The notes under the pieces are model-generated. The model ran no database searches and was not told where the DNA came from. It saw only the letters and a list, made by a program, of their open reading frames with translations. From Rhabditoides inermis (lineage: Eukaryota > Nematoda > Chromadorea > Rhabditida > Rhabditidae): DNA of 64,000 bases. The translations under genes and the position numbers were made by a program. The DNA is taken from the NCBI GenBank assembly GCA_963966185.1, contig CAWZYM010000308.1:918789-982788 (forward strand). The letters are read 5' to 3'. Below, one piece after another: positions 11,001 to 28,267 of this stretch. Each line of letters begins with the position of its first letter. Within the stretch, counting starts at the first letter, position 1.

Positions 11001-11567
11001 AGATATCAAACTATTCTCCTATCGTAATCCTAAGGAACGACTGCAGATCAAACTATTCTCCTATCGTAATCCTAGGGAACGACTGCAGATCAAACTATTC
11101 TCCTATCGTAATCCTAAGGAACGACTGCAGACCAAACTATTCTCCTATCGTAATCCTAAGGAGCGACAGCAGATCAAACTATTCTCCTATCGTAATCCTA
11201 AGGAACGACAGCACATCAAACTATTCTCCTATCGTGATCCTGAGGAGCGACAGCACATCAAACTATTCTTCTATCGTAATCCTAAGGAGCGATTGCAGAT
11301 CAAACTATTCTTCTATCGTAACCCTAAGGAGCGACTGCAGATCAAAAAATTCTCCTACCGTAATCCTAAGGAGCGACAGCAGATCAAACTATTCTCCTAT
11401 CGTAATCCTCAGAAGCGACTGCAGATCAAACTGTTCTCCTATCGTAATCCTAAGGAACGACAGCAGATCAAACTAATCTACTATCGTAATCCTAAGGAGC
11501 GACAGCAGATCAAATTATTCTCCTATCGTAATCCTAAAGAGCGACAGCAGATCAAACTGTTCTCATC
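11001..11567 (+). repeat. 42-bp minisatellite, about 13 copies
   Basis: A 42-bp unit, built around ctattctcctatcgtaatc and ctaaggaacgactgcagatc, repeats about 13 times with few substitutions (gaac/gagc, ctgcag/cagcag variants). Because 42 is a multiple of three, two plus-strand frames stay open through the array, giving repetitive open frames (units such as NYSPIVILRNDCRS). There is no start context, intron or downstream exon to support coding, so I treat it as tandem repeat DNA between the minus-strand genes. Confidence 0.9.
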
Positions 11568-11897
11568 TCAAAACCCTCTCAGGACATTTTTTTCTCGCAT
11601 TACGCATTTTTTTTCTTCTTTTCACAAGAAATTTATTTAGAATAACTCGGTCGAGTAAATATATAATAATCTAAATTAATAAAAACATATTGTTGAGCAA
11701 AGGGTTTGCAGTAATATATATATCCTAGTATAGCACGCCCCTCTCCCATATCCGGACTTTCATTCTCTGACATGCGCCCGCAAAAATCGTCTGATCTCCT
11801 ATTGAACTGGATAGTGAAAATTCCAAGCGCGCCCCCGAAACAATGGAGAACGTACTGGAAAATCGAAATTGCTCTTGAAGATATCTGAGTTTTTCGA

Positions 11898-11961
<64 letters not shown>

Positions 11962-12057
11962 GTATCAAGATTCACGGAGTCATGTGACTTGAGGAAGACA
12001 TTTTTATTGAAACACCCGCTGAGGGCGCGATTGCACAGAGTACAGTCCATCTAGGGC
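11568..12057. other. AT-rich spacer and CT microsatellite downstream of the collagen gene
   Basis: The stretch contains T-rich sequence (11580-11640), AT-rich DNA, and a CT tract at 11901-11961. The minus-strand collagen ends at 12058, so its 3' untranslated region lies here. No gene recognised. Confidence 0.5.
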
Positions 12058-13059
12058 TCAATAGCCGGGAGGAGTGCGGGGAATGGGGCAGTGCTCGCAG
12101 CTTCCCTCGTCTCCAGCCGGTCCCTTGGGTCCAGCGGGTCCGGAAGGTCCCTTCTGTCCAGCAGGTCCAGCCTTTCCGACGTCTCCCATAGGTCCGGGAG
12201 TTCCTCCGAGGTTTCCTCCGTCGATTCCAGCCTCTCCGCGGGGTCCGGGAGGTCCGGGGAATCCCTTGGGTCCGGCGGGTCCAGGGGGTCCGTTGACCTG
12301 CATGACGCGTCCGGGAGCTCCACGGGGTCCCTGCACTCCGGGGCGTCCCATGGGTCCCTGCATTCCAAGGTTTCCGCCCATGCCGGGATCTCCGGGCTTT
12401 CCGTCCTTTCCGTTGTCGGCCTGCTTTCCCTTGGGTCCCTGGGGTCCCTTGGCTCCGGGCATTCCCTGGGGTCCGGGAGGTCCGGGCGGGCAGATGACGC
12501 AAGGCTCCTGGGGGATGGCGGAGGTGAGGGCCGATCCGTCGGCTCCATCCTGTCCGTCCTTTCCGGCGTCTCCATCGTTTCCAGCCTCTCCATCGTCTCC
12601 GGGCGGTCCAGCGGGTCCGACAGGTCCTACAAATTCACACATCATCATCTCGTCTCCCTCTGTGCTCACTCACCCTGCTGGCAAGAGCAGCACGTGGGGG
12701 CGGGCTCGGCGTTGACGGCGGGTCCGTAGCCTCCGGATCCGTATCCGGTGGCGGGAGGAGGGTTGGGCGAGGCTCCGTACTGACGCTTGGCACGGGTGAG
12801 GGGACCATCGATGTGGTGGATCTCAGCCCAGATGTCGCGGGCGCGAGTCTGCAAACACGGGATGATGTCCCCATTCCCTTCCCCTCTCTCTCACCTTGCA
12901 GTAGTCTGTCTCGACCATGAGGTGAGACTGGAACGAGGCGACGTACGAGTACAGCATCGGCAGGGTGACGATCGCGGCGATGACGGCCGCCGTGGAGACG
13001 ACCACGGCGAAGAAGGCGACCCGCCTCAGCTCCCGCTGCTCAGAAGACTCCTTCTCCAT
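12058..13059 (-). CDS. Cuticle collagen (Col_cuticle_N, Gly-X-Y)
   Basis: Three exons: 12895-13059, 12674-12848, 12058-12626 (TGA). Product 302 residues, normal for nematode cuticle collagens. The N-terminal region has the conserved hydrophobic, signal-anchor-like segment ([20 protein letters not shown]) of the nematode cuticle collagen N-terminal domain. It is followed by a subtilisin-type cleavage site LTRAKRQYG and a Cys cluster CCSCQQG. Then come Gly-X-Y blocks broken by a short non-collagenous segment with two cysteines (PCVICPPG), a second interruption (RVMQVN), and a final Cys pair (SCEHC). Such proteins are secreted by the hypodermis, cleaved, trimerised and cross-linked into the cuticle. 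A TATA box lies 44 bp before the ATG. The specific col subfamily was not assigned. Confidence 0.95.
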
Positions 13060-13102
13060 TTCGATCTGAGAGCCAGATTGTCCTACTCCCGGATCGGTGC
13101 GC

Positions 13103-13109
13103 TTTTATA
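13103..13109 (-). promoter_or_regulatory. TATA box of the cuticle collagen gene
   Basis: On the minus strand the sequence reads CCCTATAAAAGCG, 44-50 bp upstream of the collagen ATG at 13059. Strong TATA boxes at this distance are common in nematode collagen promoters. The flanking 13110-13160 region is GC-rich. Confidence 0.6.
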
Positions 13110-13529
13110 GGGCGGTGGGAGGGGGACGGGGTCCGCCCCTCCCGGGCCGCGGGCTCGAGAGCTGGAAAACCCCGAACTCGCTAGCCATAGCCACCACGAT
13201 TTCCAAGCGGGCACGCGATAGAGACACGAGAGAGTGAGAGAGAGAAGGGTCGGACACATTGATAACCGACAGAGGACCGATTCCACCTGCGCATCACATA
13301 CTCCACCTACTGGTTACAGTTATAGTTGTTTTCAATAGAAATGAACATCAAACTTGTAAGATATCTCAATTTATCTGGCTAGAAATATGCGCTGACAAAA
13401 TATGTACAATATAGAATATCTGGTACTTTGAAAGTTAGCGACGTATCACGGGAATGAGATCAAGTAAGAACCGCACAACGAAAATAAATATCACATCTAA
13501 CACATACAACTAGTATCTACAGTATCCAT
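13110..13529. other. Collagen upstream region and 3' flank of the protease gene
   Basis: It holds the GC-rich collagen promoter area, a short GA run (13227-13247), then AT-rich sequence up to the protease stop codon. A weak short minus-strand frame (13083-13286) is not supported by splice sites. No further gene. Confidence 0.5.
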
Positions 13530-15381
13530 CTACCGCAGGCGGTTCATCTCGGAGCGTATCCAGGGCATGGCGGCTTGGACCCTGGCATAGACTCCCGGAT
13601 GGCCTGCCCTTCCGCACCCGATGCCCCACGAAACGATTCCCTGCACCTCCCAGCGGTCATTGCGAAGACACATTAGCGGACCGCCAGAGTCGCCCTTCAA
13701 GCACATTGTATAGTCGCCGCCTGGTGGATAGTTTCTGTTATTGCCAGCCGGGGTCAGTTAGCGAAACTCAGTTTCGAGCGAGAGAGGCCAGACAGCGCGG
13801 GCAAATGGTCAAGTGTCGCGCGGCCTCTTTGATTCGCATGCCGGCTTCTTTGATCAATATTATCGTTTGAAAGCGCGCGCTTGGGTCTCCTCGCGACTAG
13901 AAGGTAGATCGAATGCGACTAGAGGGTAGATCGATTTTCTACCGTAATCTGACGAACTATCTCCCAGAATAATATTATAGATACGGTAATCACGGTACCG
14001 TACCTGACACGAGTCAATGCCCCCATTACTGTAGCCGGCGCACATCATTGTAGGCACGTGAACGTTTCCACCGTAGTGCTGCCTGAAAGCTAGTGGCTAC
14101 ACAGTACTCCTGAGCAACTACAGTAAAATTAGTACCAGTTGTTGCAAATGTGATTAGGCACGATGGGAACGTGTATCTCTCGAAGCGAGGGCGAGTGCTG
14201 TCGGACATTCTCGTACAGAAAGCCCCAACCTAGACACGGTATGATTACGATAGATCGAAAGTATCGCACCTGTGACGACGCACATAGTGTTAGGAGCGGC
14301 AGGAAGTGCGGGGAGACAGATCGGCTTGACGGTGTCGGTGAAGTTGATCGGAGGAGACACCCTGGAAGAGTAGAGGTATGGGAGTCAAAAAACTGTAGTC
14401 ACTTGACGAGGGCAACGTCGTTGGAGCTGGGCCAGTGGAGGTTGTACTGAGAGTGCTTCGAGATGGCCACCACCTAAACAGAGAGCTCATTCATCGACAT
14501 GGATATCGATAAGTACAGTACTCACTCAGCAACCGTACCTGATGAGCAATTCCTGACCCGACGTGGTGTCCGCCAACCAAAGCCTTGAACTGCAACGGGA
14601 TGCGACTGAAAATACGCACTACATCAGGATCGGAGTGAAGGAGGCTGAGGGGAAAGAAGCAACGAGGATATAAGATTGTTTCCAATGAACACATCCAAAT
14701 GATGAGTGAATGTGAGAACGCACTTCTTTCCGAAGCAGTGTGCGGCGGTGAGTAGGAATCGCTTGTCGATGATAGAGGCTCCGCAGCGGTGGCCGCCCCT
14801 GAACAGCAACTGGGCAGTCCACGGCCAGGCGTGCGCGTCCGCCTCCTCCCCGCCCACCAGACGAGAACCCGCCATCTCAAACATGTTATTTACTAGCTAA
14901 TTCAATCAGCTAACGAATATATATTTTATTACAAAATTATGCAATTTTTAAAATAGTGTTAGGTGGTGCTGCGATATGATGGTGAGAAATGTGCGAAAAT
15001 ACGTTACTAATACGAATCATGCTGGAGTGCAGTTGAGCTACGTCGTTTTGATACGATTACATGTTATCTACGCGTTGTTTGATTGTTTTAGTAATTGAAA
15101 TGGACTGCGCATATATGATTTGATATTGTGAACAACACACACACAAAATTGAGCGCCTCTAACGCGCCATAAAAGACAACAATGCTTTTGTTCACCTGTA
15201 GATCCTTGTTGTCGAGTATGTTGGTGTAGAAGCTGTCGGGCACGCCGCACTCCTCGTCGTCGGGTGTCCTGCTCAGTCCGAGCAGGCGGGGGAGGATGGG
15301 ATGGTTGGGCTGCAGCAGAGGCAGCTGAAGGGCAGCGTGGGAGGCCGCGAGTAGGGCGCACAGTAGCCACGCACCCTGCAT
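13530..15381 (-). CDS. Secreted trypsin-like serine protease (S1)
   Basis: Eight exons join in phase: 15196-15381, 14724-14875, 14539-14605, 14403-14473, 14270-14361, 14136-14229, 14004-14082, 13530-13694. Product 301 residues. The N-terminus is a signal peptide ([19 protein letters not shown]), then a propeptide with one Cys and an activation site SRLVGGEE. All catalytic residues are visible: His in LLTAAHC, Asp in SSNDVALVK, Ser in GDSGGPL. The residue six before the Ser is Asp (GGIDSCQ), which predicts cleavage after Lys or Arg. SWGIGCGR and PGVYARV complete the fold. Two acceptors are purine-AG (ttgag before exon 2, ttgaag before the last exon). The start lies 388 bp from the divergent zyg-12 start. 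Confidence 0.9.
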
Positions 15382-15769
15382 CACTCCTCACACACTCGTT
15401 TCGGACTGCTCTCTATTTTGCACATCAGTTTCCGGTTCGTGGAAAATACCGTTTCGCGCCCTTTTGTTCATGGTCCCGCCGCGAAGCGAGCCTCTCTGAC
15501 CTTTGGGAATTGCCTCTCTCTGACTTGCGCGATCTCTGACTCACTCGCACTCACTACACGCGTTTTCCCGCTTTCCCGTTGTCATTGTATTGTTTTGTAA
15601 TGTGGATTACGCGCTCAATGTTTATATTGTAACTCGAACCTGTTTATTCGCCATCTCCCTGTTATCTCTGTCGCAAACGGCTGATGCTAGCGGGTGGGGG
15701 AGAGAGAACACGCGTGTATTGACCGATCCGTGTTGTTCCCTGTCTGCCTTCTGATTGACGTGGCGTACT
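15382..15769. promoter_or_regulatory. Shared divergent promoter region, protease gene / zyg-12
   Basis: The 388 bp between two divergent start codons contain AT-rich sequence around 15590-15640 and no other gene. No clear TATA box was seen. It is called a promoter region only because of gene orientation. Confidence 0.35.
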
Positions 15770-23111
<7,342 letters not shown>

Positions 23112-23491
23112 TGATGACGTCACTCGCCACTCACGCCTGCGTTGCTCACCTCTCACTCGTGTGCCTGTCTGCCTGTGCCGTGTCCCACTCTCACCCATGC
23201 CTCCCACCCACACTCGCTCTTTCTGTTATTCAGTTGTATACCGTATACATATATACTGTACAGTCATTGTATAGGTGAGTCTTTTCTGTCGCCGATGGTC
23301 TCTTCATCTTCTTTTTGCAACACACGCAGCCTCCCATTGTCTCACTCAGAATGGTAGATATCTATGTAGCTTCTAGTTAGGTTATTCCTTTTTTCGATTC
23401 GTTGTGTGTATGTATGTGTGTGACCCGTGTGCATTACTCCCCCTGCAGAGACACTTCCTATATAGTTCGAGAGAGGATACTATTATTAATA
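23112..23491. other. 3' flank of zyg-12
   Basis: The stretch after the zyg-12 stop has pyrimidine-rich and AT-rich sequence and no gene. It ends at the foldback element. Confidence 0.4.
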
Positions 23492-24020
23492 TAAGGCGTC
23501 TAAAAATACTTTTTTCGTGCTTTCTGAAATGCATCTGAAGTGCGCTTGAAATGTTTCGGGTTTATGCGACAAACTGCGTCGAAATAGCAAACTGATTGAT
23601 TTGTCGTGAATATGTGAAAAATACGAAAAAAGTGTCTGTTGCCGTGGCTAATCGATGCCACGACAAACCCGGCCGGCCAGTTTGTCGTGGACTATTGCCT
23701 GACACGACAAACCCGGCCGCCCGATTTGTCGCAGCCGACGAGACAAACTCGGATGCCCGGTTTGTCTCATCACTGCATGAGACAAACTCGGTTGCCCGAT
23801 TTGTCTCGTCACTGCACGAGACAAACTCGGTCGCCCGATTTGTCTCGTCCGATGATGACCGTGCTGGCAAAACATCTGCCACCGACGGGAATCGAACCTA
23901 CGACCATCTGACTGGAGCGCGCCTTAGACCACTAGGCCATCCGACCACGTGCGGGAGTGGATAGAAAGCGCACAGACTGAGGAGTGAGCGCTTCCATGCG
24001 GGGTGGTTCTTTCAAGAGAG

Positions 24021-24080
<60 letters not shown>

Positions 24081-24515
24081 GGGGGGAGGGGAGAGAGATT
24101 TTTGAATTTCCGTCATTCATACCGTATTCGAGCGCAGAAACATCCAATCGGACAAAATTTGCATAAAATTCTCGTCTGTCCGGCGGACCAGCGATATTGA
24201 GATAAGATGAAACGGGGGATGGCCTATATAAGACGACAAAAACCGAAAAGACAAGGTGACCATCCATGCAAAACCACTTTAACGTTATAGGATAGTATCA
24301 TTCACTGCGCGCCTTCGAGTGATACCGAGGTTGCTTCTGTATTGATTGACCTGGTGTGTGATTCTTTCCCTTTTTGACCAGGCTGGATAAAGTTAAATAC
24401 GCATTCTGTCTATTATGTTTAGTTGAGAGAATGATTTTTATTTTTGTTATAGTTTAAATTTTCTTTCTTTCTCTCTCCCATTCTCCCTCTCCTTCTCCCC
24501 CTCCCCTCCCCCCTA

Positions 24516-24548
<33 letters not shown>

Positions 24549-25082
24549 GTGCCTCTCTTGAAAGAACCACCCCGCATGGAAGCGCTCACTCATCAGTCAT
24601 GTGCGCTTTCTCTCCACTCCCGCACGTGGTCGGATGGCCTAGTGGTCTAAGGCGCGCTCCAGTCAGATGGTCGTGGGTTCGATTCCCGTCGGTGGCAGAT
24701 GTTTTGCCAGCACGGTCATCATCGGACGAGACAAACCGGGCAACCGAGTTTGTCTCGTGCATTGATGAGACAAACCGGGCATCCGAGTTTGTCTCATGCA
24801 GTGATGAGACAAACCGGGCATCCGAGTTTGTCTCGTCGGCTGCGACAAATCAGGCGGCCGGGTTTGTCGTGTCAGGCAATAGTCCACGACAAACTGGCCG
24901 GCCGGGTTTGTCGTGGCATCGATTAGCCACGGCAACAGACACTTTTTTCGTATTTTTCGCATATTCACGACAAATCAATCAGTTTGCTATTTCGACGCAG
25001 TTTGTCGCATAAACCCGAAACATTTCAAGCGCACTTCAGATGCATTTCAGAAAGCACGAAAAAAGTATTTTTAGACGCCTTA
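23492..25082. mobile_element. Large foldback element with tRNA-like and minisatellite-bearing arms
   Basis: Two inverted arms of about 530-560 bp (23492 to about 24050 and about 24530-25082) are nearly identical. The ends are TAAGGCGTCTAAAAATAC and its complement. Each arm holds a degenerate minisatellite of about 30-40 bp built on 'gacaaac..ggt.gcc.gatttgtc' and an inward-facing tRNA-like stretch (minus strand about 23882-23946; plus strand about 24628-24698, with GGCCTAGTGGTCTAAGGCGC and GGTTCGATTCCCG). GA/CT tracts sit at the inner ends and a unique centre (about 24090-24480) has no open frame of note. It lies between zyg-12 and the Nudix gene. Confidence 0.75.
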
Positions 25083-25386
25083 TATGATGTGATGTATGGC
25101 ATTGAATGTTGTGTGTATGTGTGGTTGGATGGGGCCTTTGTGTCTGTGTGATTTATTCTTATATCCCATCTTTTTGTGTTTATGAAACCCACCTTACTCG
25201 ATTTTTGATCGATAAATTGCTATTGCTTTTGTGGTGGCTTGTTTTCTGGGTTTTCGGTGAACGGTTGGTCGCCCCGTGCCTGTCGTGGCTTTCTTGGAGA
25301 GAGGCTGGTGCTTGGTTCTGATTGTGAAACGTATGGTGGATTGAAACGTACAGGTCGGGTACGAGGGCGGAATGGCGCTTGGCAGT

Positions 25387-26454
25387 ATGTGCAGACCAGC
25401 AGTCTGCCGCCGCTTCTCAGACGCAGCGCGGAATCGATTCCTTGAAGTGGGTTATTGATTGATTGCCGCTGTATGGATTGGCTCAGAGTGTTGCCGCCAC
25501 TCCCCCTCCAAAACACCCCCGACTCGTGCCTGCTTCGGCGCGCAGCGGAGGCAAACCGCCCAAGGGAGGCAGCTCCGTCCTTGTTCCCCTGGTTCAGGTA
25601 CGGTAGCCGGGGATTACGGTAGCTGGACGATGGCGTGATTCAGGGAAGCTCTGGCCGGCAGATCCTCTTCACGCAACGTGCAGTTCATCTGAGGGGTCAC
25701 AGGGGCGAGGTGTGTTTTCCGGGCGGTCGGCTGGACTCGGGGGAGACGATGGAAGAGGCGGCGCTGCGAGAGACACACGAGGAGGTCGGGCTGCCCCTCC
25801 ACGCCATCTCCGTGTGGGGCAGGATGCACGGCGTCATGAACAGACACCTCACAGACATGATCATCCCCGTGGTGGGCGTGGTCGACGAGGCGGAGCTTGC
25901 GAGCATGAAGATCAACGATCATGAGGTGGGTGGAAGAGGGAGAGATGAGAGATGGTGTGTGTTGACAGGTGCACGCGGTGTTCTCTGTGAGTGTGGAGGA
26001 ACTGTGCCGCAACGTCCGCTACACTCACTTCCGCGCGCCCAAGTTCCAGGTGAGAATTACGGGATATTGTTTTCGGGGAACTGTATATATGTCTTTTTTC
26101 ACCCTACTCACGTAGTGCTTCGCTTATTCTACTCACAAATCACTCCCACTCATTGATGCTCACTTTCTGCTCCTAGTCGCTATCTTTTGTTTCAGTACAC
26201 CCTGCCTGTGTTCTGTACGACTGAGTACAAGATGTGGGCGGAGGGAGAGCCGGCGTATAAGACGACTGGGGTGAGTGGAGAGAGAGGGGGAAGAGAGGGG
26301 AGAGAGAGAGAGAGATGACATTCCTTTTCAGGCCACCCGCTACCGTCCCCGCGAGTACCGTATCTGGGGTCTGTCAGCTGTCATGCTCCACCAGTGCCTC
26401 ACTCACATTGCCCCCGATTTGTACACCCCGCCTGTTCGCGTGCGCTTCTTCTAG
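25387..26454 (+). CDS. Nudix hydrolase, coenzyme A diphosphatase type (NUDT7/NUDT8-like)
   Basis: Six exons: 25387-25446, 25487-25597, 25644-25925, 25969-26049, 26196-26270, 26332-26454 (TAG). Product 243 residues. The complete Nudix box is present in exon 3: GRLDSGE, seven residues, then RETHEEVGL. Just before it is the CoA-diphosphatase signature (ILFTQRAVHLRGHRG then EVCFPGG). Such enzymes split CoA or acyl-CoA into 3',5'-ADP and 4'-phosphopantetheine in peroxisomes or mitochondria. The C-terminus (VRVRFF) is not a peroxisomal PTS1 signal, so location is open. The first intron is only 40 nt. The start (ATG at 25387) is the best in-frame choice, but an upstream exon cannot be excluded. Confidence 0.85.
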
Positions 26455-26960
26455 GGATACGGTAGCTGGGTACTTCTAGGGGATTGCTGTAGTTTGAATT
26501 GTATGATGTGATTGTACTAGAATGTATTATAGATGCCATATTTGACCATGACTAGTCTACTCGCCTTTATGGGTTAATCCCGCAGAGTTCTATGTGCGTA
26601 CATAAAGTGACCCTTTCTGTTCTCCGTTGTTTGGCTTTGAGGAAAAGAGGAGCTTCTTTTCTTGTTCGCAGTGTCGCTATTCCCTCGCCTTCTGACGTGC
26701 GCAGTTGCCCTGGAGTCGGTTGCCGGGGGATGCGCGGGAGAAGAGAGAGAGAGAGGGGGGGGGGGGGGGGGAGAGAGAGAGAGGAGACGACCGTCGGCTT
26801 GGAGTTGGATGATTCGAGTCCTGATGGTAACCAGGGTTGCGCCGTCGGTGGCCCACTCGAAAACATTCCATTGTATTGTGCGTTGTTTGTTGTGGGGTGG
26901 GACGAGGAAGAGAGAAGAGTCTTCGCTCCTTGGCCCTCACTCGTTCCTGACAGCGACACG

Positions 26961-28038
26961 ATGCGGTCGCTGGACGAAATATGCAACAGACTCAAGGAGA
27001 AGTTGCAAGAAAGGTGAGTACGGTTTCGTTAGACTACGGTAATATCATATGCTTCAGCAAGGATGTCAATGTGGAGGATCGTGGCGAGAGTGATGAGGGT
27101 GAGGATTACGGTAGCATTACGGTATTATGAGTGGATACGCGTTACGCGCGTGATTTCAGATGTGGATGTGGACGGAATTTCGGATGACGAAGATGTCCCC
27201 ACCGGATCATCCAAGACACAAGCAGTGTGTGATATGCAGTCATGTGTGGAGTGTGGGAAGACTGGCTGTATGTTCAGAGGAGAACAACACTGGCATTGCA
27301 AGAAGGAACGGTGGGTTGCGAGTTGCGAGTGGTTGAGGCAATCACACACCCATTCAGCTGTCACTTTTCCGCCTCGGATGAGCTGATCGTGTCGAACCAC
27401 TCGTCCCGCTTCCACTCCCTCCCCATCCCCGCCCACCTCATCTACTTCCACATTGACACCAAGTGCGGGCTGAGCGCAGATGGGATTGAGAGAGGCAGTC
27501 ACTATCATTGCGCTATATGTCGGAAGGTAGGACATGGGTTGATGGGTCTAGTAGATGGCTGTTTCAGGCAGTGCCTAACCCCGGCGATCATCCCGTCAGC
27601 AAGTGCGGCGAGGCGTTGAAGAAGGTGAGAGTGAGAGTGGGGGAGAGCAACAGCCACTCTCTCCAGATCCAACCTCGATCGGCTGCCTCTGGCACTCCTC
27701 TCATGTGCAGCCGCCCGTTCTGCAAGCTCAAAAAGCGGTCGCACTTCCACTGCAACACTTGTGGACAGGGGTTCTCGTTGAGGTAGAGAATGGAGGGCGA
27801 GAACAGAGTATGACAATTCGACACTTCCAGAGAACGTCTGTTGCTACACGTCGACAAGCATAAGGTGAAGCAGCAGCTGCGGATAGCCATTCCGGAAGTC
27901 TCCTTCCGCACCCCACAGCGACCGAGCCTCCGTCTTCCGACAGAGAGTCCTTCCGAAGAAGCCAGTCCGCCTGCCGCCTCCCCCTCACCCCACCAAATCG
28001 TTATACGACCACTAGAATACAAACTTAACTTGTCATGA
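26961..28038 (+). CDS. Zinc-finger protein with Castor-type C2H2 fingers
   Basis: Six exons: 26961-27013, 27058-27098, 27160-27310, 27358-27526, 27568-27782, 27831-28038 (TGA). Product 278 residues. Three Cys/His modules are visible: CVECGKTGC...[15 protein letters not shown]...HYHCAICRK, and [20 protein letters not shown] followed across the last intron by [14 protein letters not shown]. The pattern C-x4/5-C then H-(F/Y/W)-H-C is typical of Castor (CASZ1) transcription factors, and the last module ends as a normal C2H2 finger. The fact that the last splice completes the H-x4-H pair supports the model. An acidic N-terminus and a Pro/Ser C-terminus flank the fingers. An acceptor (cctgacag) 6 nt before the ATG may be a trans-splice site. 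AATAAA lies near 28066. Likely nuclear and DNA-binding. Confidence 0.7.
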
Positions 28039-28267
28039 ATAATTTATGATTCTAATATAGTTCGAATAAATATGTTTCAATTAGTTTTGTACGTTTGTTA
28101 CTTTTTACAAACAAAGTATAGTACGCGATAATTTAAATGACGAATAGTTTTAGTTGTTATTTTTAGAGGTGACGTCATTGAAATCTTGTAAGTTTTGTTT
28201 CTTTTGTTGTTCTTTTTTTTGTTTTGTGTTTGTGTCCAGATTATGTTATCTACAATGCAATTCAGCG

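Noticed and set aside
10943..11640. Plus-strand open frames through the 42-bp minisatellite
   Set aside because: Open only because the unit is a multiple of three; no splice sites, start context or conserved domain.
12074..12729. Plus-strand Gly/Pro/Ser-rich open frames opposite the collagen
   Set aside because: Antisense mirrors of Gly-X-Y codons in the real minus-strand gene.
13694..13735. An extra exon piece (GDYTMCLK) before GDSGGP in the protease
   Set aside because: It is open but would break the conserved SCQ-GDSGGP spacing and phase; the aag acceptor at 13695-13697 gives the normal S1 sequence.
24628..24698. A functional tRNA (Leu-like)
   Set aside because: A and B boxes are good but the acceptor and anticodon stems do not pair; it is part of the foldback arm and is present inverted in the other arm.
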